This document shows, piece by piece, positions 22,616 to 33,000 of a DNA stretch of 64,000 bases. This stretch comes from Romanomermis culicivorax (Eukaryota > Nematoda > Enoplea > Mermithida > Mermithidae), in the NCBI GenBank assembly GCA_963922205.1, contig CAWUHX010000247.1:186001-250000 (forward strand), written 5' to 3'. The position numbers and the translations under genes were made by a program. Within the stretch, counting starts at the first letter, position 1. Each line of letters opens with the position of its first letter. A model generated the notes under the pieces. It searched no databases, was not told the origin of the DNA, and worked only from the letters and a program-made list of their open reading frames with translations.

Positions 22616-22882
22616 ATGGCTTTGATCATGGATCAAATGATTTTTCAACATTCAACAATGGCTCAATCTTTGACGCGCGGGTCCTTGTTAAAACGAACCA
22701 ATGCCGCTAGTGGTCGAAAATTTCATCATCACGCTACCGCTGCTGCTGACGATGGAATGAACGATGTCGCTGATGATCAAGACGAAGCTGCTGCTGCAGT
22801 GGAATTTTTTGCCAATAGGAAAAAGTTGCGCGCCAAAGTGATGCGACGCTTGTTGTCGGCGTTGAACAATGATGAAGATTGA
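22616..22882 (+). CDS. candidate last exon of a secreted peptide precursor
   Basis: Open frame from an in-frame ATG at 22616 to TGA at 22880-22882, open upstream to a possible acceptor near 22559. The upstream residues include a hydrophobic stretch STLIFWLTMALIM that could be a signal core. Then comes SLTRGSLLKR (22667-22696), nearly the same as SLTRGTLLRR in the precursor at 18862-19245, also at a dibasic site. Next is TNAASGRK, with Gly before a basic pair, then an acidic Ala/Asp-rich spacer and RKKLRAKVMRRLLSALNNDED at the end. Third-position G/C use resembles the confirmed genes. A second open frame (22384-22710) overlaps and has its own hydrophobic run, so the exon structure is unresolved. 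Confidence 0.4.
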   Translation: MALIMDQMIFQHSTMAQSLTRGSLLKRTNAASGRKFHHHATAAADDGMNDVADDQDEAAAAVEFFANRKKLRAKVMRRLLSALNNDED

Positions 22883-23186
22883 GAAGTTGAAAAATATTCA
22901 CGTTTTTGGCGTTTGTATTGGAGAATTTGTAAAAATAAGGCTAAAGTTCTATTTTTCTTAGCAAAAAATCTGACAGTAAGCCAGCTATGAAGACGACTGT
23001 GAAGATGGTATTTTTTTGTCATTTCTCATAAATTTACAGGATTGTATCACTAAATTCCGGCATAAATTCAATTTTTCATCAACTAGTTGTCTGTAAACAC
23101 AGTTTAAACATTGGAAAAATACATTTCGTTGGCCAAAATTTCGAAGGCCCTCTGGGCCATTTTTCAGTGGCAAGATTTTCTATATA

Positions 23187-23910
23187 CCATATTTATTCTA
23201 ATAAACAGTGCCCTCTAATAAGCAGCGCCCTCTAATAAACGGTGCGACTACAAGCTGGAAAAAGTAATAGACAGCGCCCTCCAATAAACGGCGCGCCGCT
23301 TATTAGAGGATTCCATGTTGCAACATCCGGTGTGCCGTTTAATAGAGGAATTTAGGTACCAAATGTCAGTGTAAACTGTAGACCAGCGTTAACCGTTAAC
23401 AGTAGTGAATGCAAATTTTTTTTTCTTGTGGTCATTACTTAATGTGTTGAATTTCTTTCTTTATTATCATGGAAAATATTATTGACGAAACTCACATCGA
23501 TAAAACGGTGTCAAAAAAGAAATATTCTTTGGATTTCAAACTTTTGGCTATCACTGCAGCGGAAAAGGAAGGAAACCGTCCAGTTGCAAGTCGATTGAAT
23601 ATATCGGAATCCAGAGTAAGAAAAATCATTTTTCAATGGACATTACCAGTAGAAAAACATCATAAAATTAAAAAACAAAAACATAAAGACATTACCAGTG
23701 TGTAGAAAAAATTTTCTAGGGGAGAAAAGAGAATCTCGTTTTTGTTTGCATCACACATTGTTTATGAATTAGTAAATGGAAAAGCAAACCCAAACTTCGT
23801 GAAAAATATATTTATCAGCGCCCTCTAATTAACGGCGCCCTCTAATAAATGGCGCAGCAAATAAGGTATTGAAATAATAAACGGCGCGCCGTTTATTGGA
23901 ATAAATACGG
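23187..23910 (+). mobile_element. pogo-like DNA transposon relic with TA duplication
   Basis: Terminal inverted repeats CC(A/G)TATTTATTC(T/C)AATAAAC lie between TA dinucleotides at 23185-23186 and 23911-23912. Subterminal direct and inverted copies of CGCCCTCTAATAAACGGCGC sit at both ends. The 724-base element keeps only the DNA-binding start of a transposase (23469-23705). TA target and HTH type point to the Tc1/mariner superfamily, pogo branch. Confidence 0.75.
23469..23705 (+). pseudogene. N-terminal HTH remnant of pogo-type transposase
   Basis: 78 residues from the ATG at 23469. KKYSLDFKLLAITAAEKEGN followed by RPVASRLNISESRVRKIIFQW is the psq/CENP-B-type helix-turn-helix that opens pogo-family transposases. 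The catalytic DDE domain is absent: the frame stops at 23703-23705 and the element ends about 200 bases later. It could still bind the element ends if expressed. Confidence 0.65.
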
Positions 23911-24688
23911 TATGCTGGTGGGTAGGGTGGTGGTTTTCCCTGCCTTGTGTTATGAAACTTCTGTTCTCTAATTTCTACGCTTTTGATGCCTACATTATTA
24001 GGGCCTGCAGCTTCCATTTCCATTGTCTCTCTGATTTTTCTCTTGAAGTTGTTGCTTTCCTGAGCGAATATCTTGGTGTTCTCAAAAGCTGGAGCACGTC
24101 AACACTTTGTACAATGTTCAGCTACTCGGATTTTTTCTTTTGTAGTGTGTTTCCGCGGATTTGTAAGATTTTTCCGAAATTTGTCATCTGTTTGAAGATG
24201 CGCGCAAGTCCAAAGTGGAGTGAGCTACGTAGACCATCGAAGGGTGTCTTACTGTAGCTCAAATTTGGTACGCATGCATTGGGTTCTCTCATTGTTGTTG
24301 TTGTGTTATATGTTTTATACTAGTACGCCTCCCCGTGCTCTTTTCGTATTGTTTTTCCCAGGACATGGGATTTTTCATGTTCTCTTGCCCACCCATTGGT
24401 TATATATGTAAGTGTTTGTTTTGTGTCCGATAAAAGTCAGGAGAAAAATCTCCTTTTTCATTTTATGCTTTAGGAAGTAAAATTAAGAGACTAAGGTTTC
24501 TTAATTGTGGGGTAAGCTTTATTGGGTTTAAGTATTCTAATTAAGTAATTTATTGGGTAAGTGTGGGTGTTGGAAACATGTACATTAAGGTTGATCCCAG
24601 GAACCAACTCCTGGCTGGCTTCATCCAAAACCCCCAACAGTATTCTAAAATACAACATTTCTTTCATATATAGAAAATCTAGCCATAT
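23911..24688. other. intergenic, no gene seen
   Basis: Unique-looking AT-rich sequence. The open frames at 23952-24257 and 24220-24411 have no recognisable motifs, balanced codon use or splice context, so I leave them uncalled. Confidence 0.5.
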
Positions 24689-24986
24689 GAAAAATGGCCC
24701 CAGATGGCCTAGTGGATGATGGCTCTTGGCTCACAAACCCAAAGCTCACAGTTCAAAAACCAGTCCAGTCGAAATTTCGTAAAAGGTGTAGATAGCCTGA
24801 TTACTGCCAAAACATCACTTATTCACATTGTTTTGTTACATATGTTGTATTGTTGTGTTATATCATGTCTTATATTGCGTGTTATAATAAAGCGTTTCAC
24901 TATGTTTATGGGGTTGCACAGGCCAAAAAACAGACAGCAAAAATGAGCTATTACTATCAGCTGCAACAAACATTCAGACAATTATC
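24689..24986 (+). repeat. tRNA-derived SINE, intact copy
   Basis: Begins GAAAAATGG and CAGATGGCCTAGTGG (A-box-like), with CACAGTTCAAAAACC in the B-box position, followed by a unique body ending in CAGCTGCAACAAACATTCAG then ACAATT. The same element is found split by the LTR at 8484-8754 and 10187-10216. Confidence 0.7.
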
Positions 24987-25678
24987 ATAAAACAGATACA
25001 AATTTGAATCTTTGTCATATTGTCTATGGAGCTATAATGATGGGTGATTGGGATTCTTGGACAAAATAAACTGTGAGGAATGCTTGATGATGTGTTGTGT
25101 AATAATAGCATTAATTGATAAGTATTGTCCATGCTATAATCAAATCCAACACCAGTGAAGCTGCTTCCTGGCTTATCACTTACGTATTCTACTCCATTCT
25201 ACATTTGTTCCCTATGTTCTTCTTCCACAGATTTCAAGATCTGAAAAATCCAACAAGTTTCCTTAACAAGTAATGTGACCAGCTTGCAATGTAAAGCCCT
25301 AAACATACTTGTTGGCAGCGATTCTGAAAAATATCCACTCAGTCTGGCAGTCGACATATAGTAAGCCACATGCAAAGATTGAGCACAAAAAAAGCCACAG
25401 CTTGTATAGTTCATTTATATTTGTTGGATTTGCAGCACTATAGTAAGCTGAATAATTGCATGCATAAAGGGCCATACCTGTGGACTAGGTCAAACAAACC
25501 CTGCCAGTGCCCGCATCTCTGGCTCGTGCTGGAGTTGAGATGATGATCACTTTTTGATTTTTAAATCTACAGTTGGAGCAAACATGTCTTCAGGCTTGGC
25601 TGACGTATTCCAAATGAGACCATACATTTGATTCGCAAGTGCTTCAGACTTCTCCAATATTTTGTTCCCAACCTTTTT

Positions 25679-25805
25679 ACTGTAGCTTAAGTCGTGCAAA
25701 ATCATCCTCGAGTACCCCTGTGGCGTAGTGTGCCAATTTGGTCTCTGCACAATCCTCATCACAGGAATTATCAATCAATACAGAGAATGAGTCCGTGAAA
25801 AAATC
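25679..25805 (-). pseudogene. degenerate transposase-like fragment
   Basis: One minus-strand frame reads SFSVLIDNSCDEDCAETKL, then HYATGVLEDDFARLKLQ, faintly like the D-containing core of hAT transposases. It has no extended open frame, being disrupted on both sides. Attribution is tentative. Confidence 0.25.
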
Positions 25806-27030
25806 GAATTTTTCTTCCTTGAGAGACCCATCCTCCCAAAATTTTGAGAATTACTGACCCCCGGCCCCAAAAAAGTCGCCCAACCCCCACCCTGACCTCG
25901 AGGCTCGGTTACATGTATGCTTGCAACCATGGCAGATGCTTATCTCCAACAATTGTTTCACAAACTCACATTTTTTCCTATTCAGGCTCATCCCAATGTA
26001 CTTCAGATATGTATTTTACTCTGTTGCAATTTTGGTCTTTTTACACATCAATTCATGTCTTGCCTTTCAGTAGGTATAGAGTAGTCTATAACAGTTCATA
26101 TGGAAAGAAGGGTGGTAATCATTTTTCATAGACGAACCCTCGTTCAGTCTGAACCCAACTCCTGCATTAGGTCGAATTTCTGGCCCAATCCAATAACCCA
26201 AGTTTCGTGAAATTCTGACCCAGGCCTGCAGGAACCACACGTAAACCAAACCCAAGTCATTTTTTTGAAATTAGGCCCAACCCATGCCAAAACTTCTAAA
26301 AAACTACGGTCAAGTAATTTTAGTCCGTAAAACCGTTAAACCATAAAATTGTAAGGCGATCGACCCTTTGAAACCTGTAATGATTTTAAAAGTGTTTTTG
26401 GTTTTTTACAAAAATTTTACGTTTCCTGCACGTAAAACCCTTTACCTCGTAAGATCTTCGCTGATTTTCGACCCTTTGTGCATATTTTATACGAAAAACA
26501 AGCTTGCAGAAACTTTTTTTTTGTTTTTTTGCTCGCCTACCCCCTACTCCGCTGGACAAAAAGTCGAGAGATCCTCCCCAAGGAAAATTCTAGCCGCGTG
26601 CCTGTCTGATCACCCCCACCAACGAGACTCCCCAATTTCTACCAGTAGACCAACAGGAAGTCAGTCTGAACACTAGTCCCCAACATGCCGAAAAAATCCG
26701 TTTCCCAGGACGATTTAATTGGTCCGTGTGTAAACTTGGACAAAAAACATCAAAATTTTATATAAATTTCTTAAATATGCATGTAAACAATCACGAAGCA
26801 TCACAGAAAACGGACACACAAAAAATTCCACTTCCCCGCCAAAAACACCCGCCAGCGGATAAACCAAAATACTTTTTTTGTAAAAAAAAACAGACCAAAC
26901 GATCGCGCATACTGTAATAAAAAAGCTTACTGTAGTTCATCGACGTCGAAAAGTACAAAATTTTTCAAAATATCGTAATCTTCGACGTATCATCAACTAA
27001 AAAATCGGGGTATACTGTACTTTGTTGACG
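25806..27030. other. intergenic, one dispersed repeat
   Basis: 26470-26640 repeats the element seen at 16870-17135 (CATATTTTATACGAAAAACA, AAGCTTGCAGAAAC, CCTCCCC). Otherwise there is no gene; the minus-strand HDAC stop lies at its right edge. Confidence 0.5.
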
Positions 27031-30000
27031 TCAGCAAGCCACGTCGCCGCTGCTGCTCGACGTGGAACAATCGTTGCTGCTAGCGCTACCATCCGCGCTA
27101 CTTTGCGGTTCGGATTTGACTACGACCAAATTGGTCCGACACGTTGGTTCACCGCCGCCCGACGCCTGGTCCCGTCGTTCGACCGACAAATCGGCGAATT
27201 GACGCCGCAACCGGGCGCTTTGTACGTATTGATTTTGGGTCAAAAAAGCCGGCGCCCAATCGACCGTCGACCAATAACGTTGTTGAATTTGGCAAACGCG
27301 TTTCAACGTCCGTCGGGCGCTATCGTTGGCCAGACGGTCGAACGAGGCGGCGAATTGACGCTCGGCGTCATCGTCGTCGGACGTCGTCGCCGCAGCCGCA
27401 GTTGTGGGACATTGCAGCGTCAATAGAGCGCGTACGCAACATTCGGCTGCGTCGCTTATCGCAGCTAAATTGTAACCGCCTTCTAGGATAAGGACGACCG
27501 GGTAACGAGCGGCTAGCCGGGCCGTCATCCAACCGAACATTTGACTGGATAGATTGTAGCCGCCTATATGAAATGAAAAGGAAAAATTTGGCCACGCCTA
27601 CTATCGATCGATATTTTTTTCTTTCCCGTATAGTTGATGTTCCAGAAATGAATTGAATTTCAAGAATGATGAAGATAAGAGTTATATGATAATTTCGACA
27701 TCTGTTGATAGATCATAGTGAATTCTATAAAAAAATTTTACTCGAAAGATTGTATCTTCCTTTTTGATGAAATTATAAATGCTTAAATAAATCTTTTCTC
27801 CCGTAAACATGATGTTTCAAAAATGAGTTATTTTCGAAAAAATGATCATAGGGGTACTGTAAAAGTCATACTGATGCAAATGTGATAAATTTTGTAGTAA
27901 ACGACAGATTTAGAGAAATTGTATCCAAAAATATATTTTAAAACGCTATATCTTCATTTTTCATTCACTTGTAAGGGTTTAAACTGATTTCTCTTCCCGT
28001 CAAGATGATATTTCAAGAATATTGTAAGGAGAATGAAAATTTCTGTCACATCCATAACAATTAACAAAATGTGATAAATTTAATATCAATCGATAGATCT
28101 GAACGAATCGTATCGAATAGTATCACTTTAAAACGCTATAACCTGCATTTCTGATCGAGTTCTAAAGGTTTAAAGTGATTTATTTTCAAAAATATTGTAA
28201 GAAAAATAAAAATTTCAAACAGGTCTACAATAATGATCCAAATGTGGAAATTTTGATATCAATCGATAGAGCTCAACAGAATCTATCCAGTAGTATGCTT
28301 TAAAATGCTATATCCTTTTTTACAGAGTTGTGAAGGTTTAAAGTAATTTATTCCCCGTCAAGATTATGTTTCAAAAATATTGTGAGAAAAACAAAAATTT
28401 CAACGACGTCAATAATAATGATCAGAATGTAAAAAATTTGATATCAATCGATAGATTTCGTCAAGTCCTATCAGATAATACATTTTAAAATTTGATATTT
28501 TCATTTCAAACGGAGTTGTTAGGGTTTGACGTGATTTGTTCTTCCCTAATTATGACAGTAACTTTCAATCAGTTAAACTAGTTCAATTGTGACAGGTTTG
28601 ATATCAATTGATAGATATTACTCAAATCTATCAATGAGCATAATATGTTTCATGTTTGACGGAAGAAATTTATTCTCCCGTAAAGATGATGTTTCAGAAA
28701 TGAATCATATTTTAAACCGATGCGAATTTGATATAAATCGATAGCCCAGCACGTGTGCTCTATAAAAATATGATTTATAACGTTGTATCTTCATTTTTGA
28801 TAGAGTTATAGCGACTCAAAATGTTTTTTTGACCCGTCAAGATTATGTTTCAAAAATGGATTAAAGTCAATCTAATATCAATTTGTAGCACTTTTCGAGC
28901 ACAATCCAAAAATCCTATTCCAAAAATTGCATCCTTATTCTCCAAGGAAATCAACTCACCGACGGCGTTCCAATGGCCGGCGGCGGCGTCGAAACCGCAA
29001 GAAACAAGAATTAAATCGGGTCGAAATTGGTCCAAAACGGGTTCGACGACGCAACGCCAAGCGGCCAAATATTCGGCGTCGCCCATCGCTTCGCCGCTCC
29101 ACGGAATGTTCACCGTAAAGCCCCGGCCTTCGTTTTTACCCGTCTAGAAAAAAATGTTGAATAGAGATTGGGGAAAAACTTTTTTTAATCAATAAAAATT
29201 TAAAATTTGACGCAGAAAATGAGCTTTTTTTGGTTAAAAATTTAATTTCAGGAAATTTTGGAGATTTTAGTACAATTTATAGTGCTAAATTTTGTATTAT
29301 TCTGCAAAAATGAATTTTTATACTAAAAATTTAAATTGGCAAAAATCACTTCAATCGATAGATCTCGACCAGATCTATCAAATAATATACTCCAAAACGC
29401 TATATCTCAATTTTTGACTGAGTTTTGAGAGCTCGAAATGATATCTTCTCCCGTCAAGATGATATTTCAAATATGAGTTATATGAATGAATAAGAAAAAC
29501 TAACATTGATCAAGATGTGGGAAGTTTTATAGCAATCGATAGATCTCGACGTATTCTATTCAAAAATATCATTTAAAAAACTGTAGCTCAATTTTTAATG
29601 GAGTTATAGGTGTTTAAACACAGTTTTTCTCCCGTAGAGATTATGTTTTAAAATTGAATTAAGAATAAAAGAGCAATATAACTGTATTGATATTCAATTG
29701 TGACAAATTTTATATCAATCGATAGATATCGACGAAATCTATTAAAAATATCATTAAAAAAAACTGTAGCTCAATTTTTGATGGAGTTATATGTGTTTAA
29801 ACATAGTTTTTCTCCCGTAAAGATGATGTTTCGAAATTAAATTGATGGAGATTAAATAAACAGCAATCAAACTCTATTGATATCCAATTGAGACAAAATT
29901 TACATCAATCGATAGATCTCGACGAATTCTACTCGAAAATATAATTTGAAAAATTGCAGATCAATTTTTGATGGAGTTATATGTGTTTAAACATAGTTTT

Positions 30001-33000
30001 TCTCCCGTAGAGATGATGTTTCGAAATTAAATTGATGGAGATTAAATAAAGAGCTATCAAACTCTATTGATACACAATTGTTATTAATTTCATATCAATC
30101 GATAGATCTAGACGAGACGAACCCTATTCAAAAACATCATTGAGAAAACGACGGCTCAATTTTTGAGGGAGTTATACGTGTTTTAACAGTTTTTCTCCCG
30201 TAGGGATGATGTTTCAAAAATCAAGTTTAAAAATGGAAAAATTGTTACGTTCTCAAAAAACTGTATACAAAGATATTACTGCAAAAGCTATCTTCATTTT
30301 TGATGGAGTAATGGGTGTTCAAAAGATTTCTTCTTCCGTAAAGATGATGTTTTAAATATGTAACTCGACCAAGGTGAAAAAAAACAACAATTTATCTAAA
30401 CTTTAACAGTCATACTGATGTCCAATTTGAACAAATTTTAAATCAATTGATAAATTTTGACGAATTTTATCCAAAAATATTGTTTAAGACGGGCATTACA
30501 GAATTTGATTTCTTTTTTTAATTTTCAAAAATTTCAAAATTTTAATTTTTTCTATAAATTTTTCTACAACCAAAATTTTTCAACAAGCTTTTGAACTTGG
30601 ATCTCCCGGTCATTTCGGTTACTTCTTCGGCCGAGCCGGTGCCCGGGAAAAAATTGCCGTCGTCGTGCCGGTGTAGCGACAAATATAGGACGTCCGGGTC
30701 CGATTCGAACATCATTTGCGTGCCGTTACCGTGATGCACGTCCCAATCGACGAGGGCGATTTTAGAAATTTGGCCGCCAAATTTTTGCTTGACCACACGA
30801 GCGGCTATAGCCACGTTGTTGAAATAACAAAAGCCTAAAGCCTGGCGGAATGATTTAAGAAAAAATATTTTAAAAAAGAAATTTATTTCAAATTTTAAAT
30901 TTTAAATTTTTTTTCGATACAATTTTTTAAAAATTAATTATTATTTATTATTAATAATTATAATTTATAATTAATAAACAATATCATTCATTTTTATAAC
31001 CATTAATACCATGTATTTTTAGATTTTTTATTTCCAATTTTTTCGAGTTGAAATTCAAGTCTATTTTCCGAAACTCAAACTCTACATTTTAATTTTGAAT
31101 GCTTTTCAAAAGTAACTCAATTTTTCCTACCAAATATACCACATCCTTCCTATTATTCTAATTTTTTTTATTTCCAATTTTCTATGCAAAGTTTATATTA
31201 AATTTTTTTGAATTTAATTTTATTTCTAGCAATTCGACTTGATTTTAAATGTTGGCTTCAAATTTTTTCACGAGAAAAACGATATTTTATTATTAAATTT
31301 GATTTTAATTTTTTTAATTTTCAATTTTTTCATGTTTTTAAAATATTTTTTCATTATTTTTTTACATTTTTTTGTTTTCAATTTTTTCAATTTTTTTTAT
31401 TGTTTTTAATTAAACTTTTTTCGGGTTCCCACACAAATCTCCAAAAAAAATCCCCTGATTTTCCCCGGTTTTTTTCCCGGTTTTCCAAAAAAATTTTAAC
31501 GTTTCAAATTCAAAAGTGAAATTATGATCAAAATTCAAATTTTTTCCTTTAAAAAACACTGAATTTTCATTAAAAAACTCGAATTTTCCATCGAAATTCT
31601 AAACAGAATTTTAGTTTTTCCTTCAAAAATTCAAGAAAAAATTTAAACGTTTCGAATTCCAATGTAAAATTCTAATCAAAATTCAATTTTTTTCCTTTAA
31701 AAAAATTGAATTTTCATTCAAAACCTCGAATTTTCGATTTAAATTCCAAACAGAATTTTAGTTTTTCCTTCAAAAATTCAACAAAAAATTTAAACGTTTC
31801 AAATTCGAAATAGAAATTATGATCAAAATTCAAATTTTTTCCTTGAAATACATCGAATTTTCATTAAAAAACTCGAATTTTCCATCGAAATTCTAAACAG
31901 AATTTTAGTTTTTCCTTCGAAATTTTCAATGAAAAATTTTAACATTTAAAATTCACAAGTTAAATTCTAATCAAAATTCAAATTATTTCCTTGTAATACA
32001 TCGAATTTTCATTCAAAAACTCGAATTTTCGATCGAAATTCCAAACAGAATTTTAGTTTTTCCTTCCAAAATTTCAACAGAAAATTTAAACGTTTCAAAT
32101 TCAAAAGTGAAATTCTGATCAAAATTCAAATTTTTTCCCCAAAAAAAATTGAATTTTCATTAAAAAACTCGAATTTTCGATTTAAATTCTAAACAGAATT
32201 TTAGTTTTTCCTTCAAATATTTCAATTAAAAATTTAATAAAAATTAAAATTTTCCCCGGTTCTTGTCAAAATACCATGATTTTCTAGAATTCAACTTATT
32301 TTTTTGAAATCGGAGTTTATTCTTTTTGACCTCAAATTTACTTTTCAAAATCAAACTTTAATTTTCAAAATTTCAATTAATTTCGATTTTTCATTTTTTC
32401 AACTTCATTTTTCGACTACAGCTTACTTTTTCTTACCAAAAATATGATTTTTTTTATTACTTTTTATTTTTATTTTTTTATTTTTAATTTTTTGAACTTT
32501 ACTCTTTTCATTTCCTTAAAATCTAACTACATTTTTTAATTACTTTATTTAAATTTTTTTCAAAACAACTTAATTTTTTTAAATTATAAATCTGATATTT
32601 TTCTATTATTTTTGTTATTTATTTATTACCTTTAATTCATTTTAAAAAAAATTTCAATTCATGTCTTTTCGTAACTAAACTTTATTTAAAATTTCAATTT
32701 CAATTTTTTTCTACATCTTAATTTTTTTTAATCAAAAATACAACGTGTGTTTATCTATATTTCTGTTTCGTATTTTTTCACTTGCAATTTTCTCAATTTT
32801 ATTTTTTCTGTTTTTAAATTCAACTTTATTTTACGAAATTTACCTTGATTTTAAACTGTAATCTTAAATTTCCATTGAACGAAAATCATTTTTTTCACCA
32901 AAAGAACAATTTTTTTATTATTTTTGTTTTTTATTTTTGACTTCTTCCAAGTTAATTTTTTGTTGTAGTTTTGAGTTCAACTATTTTAGTATTTTAAATT

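Noticed and set aside
22384-22710. Frame with CLFVLFVATSASS, looks like a signal peptide
   Set aside because: No ATG in frame before the hydrophobic run, and it overlaps the better-supported peptide-precursor frame; kept only as a note in that entry.
25844-26255. Overlapping 62-95-codon frames
   Set aside because: No motif, no splice context, and no similarity to the nearby genes.
27022-27491. Plus-strand Arg-rich frames over the HDAC C-terminus
   Set aside because: Antisense shadows of the G/C-rich last HDAC exon.
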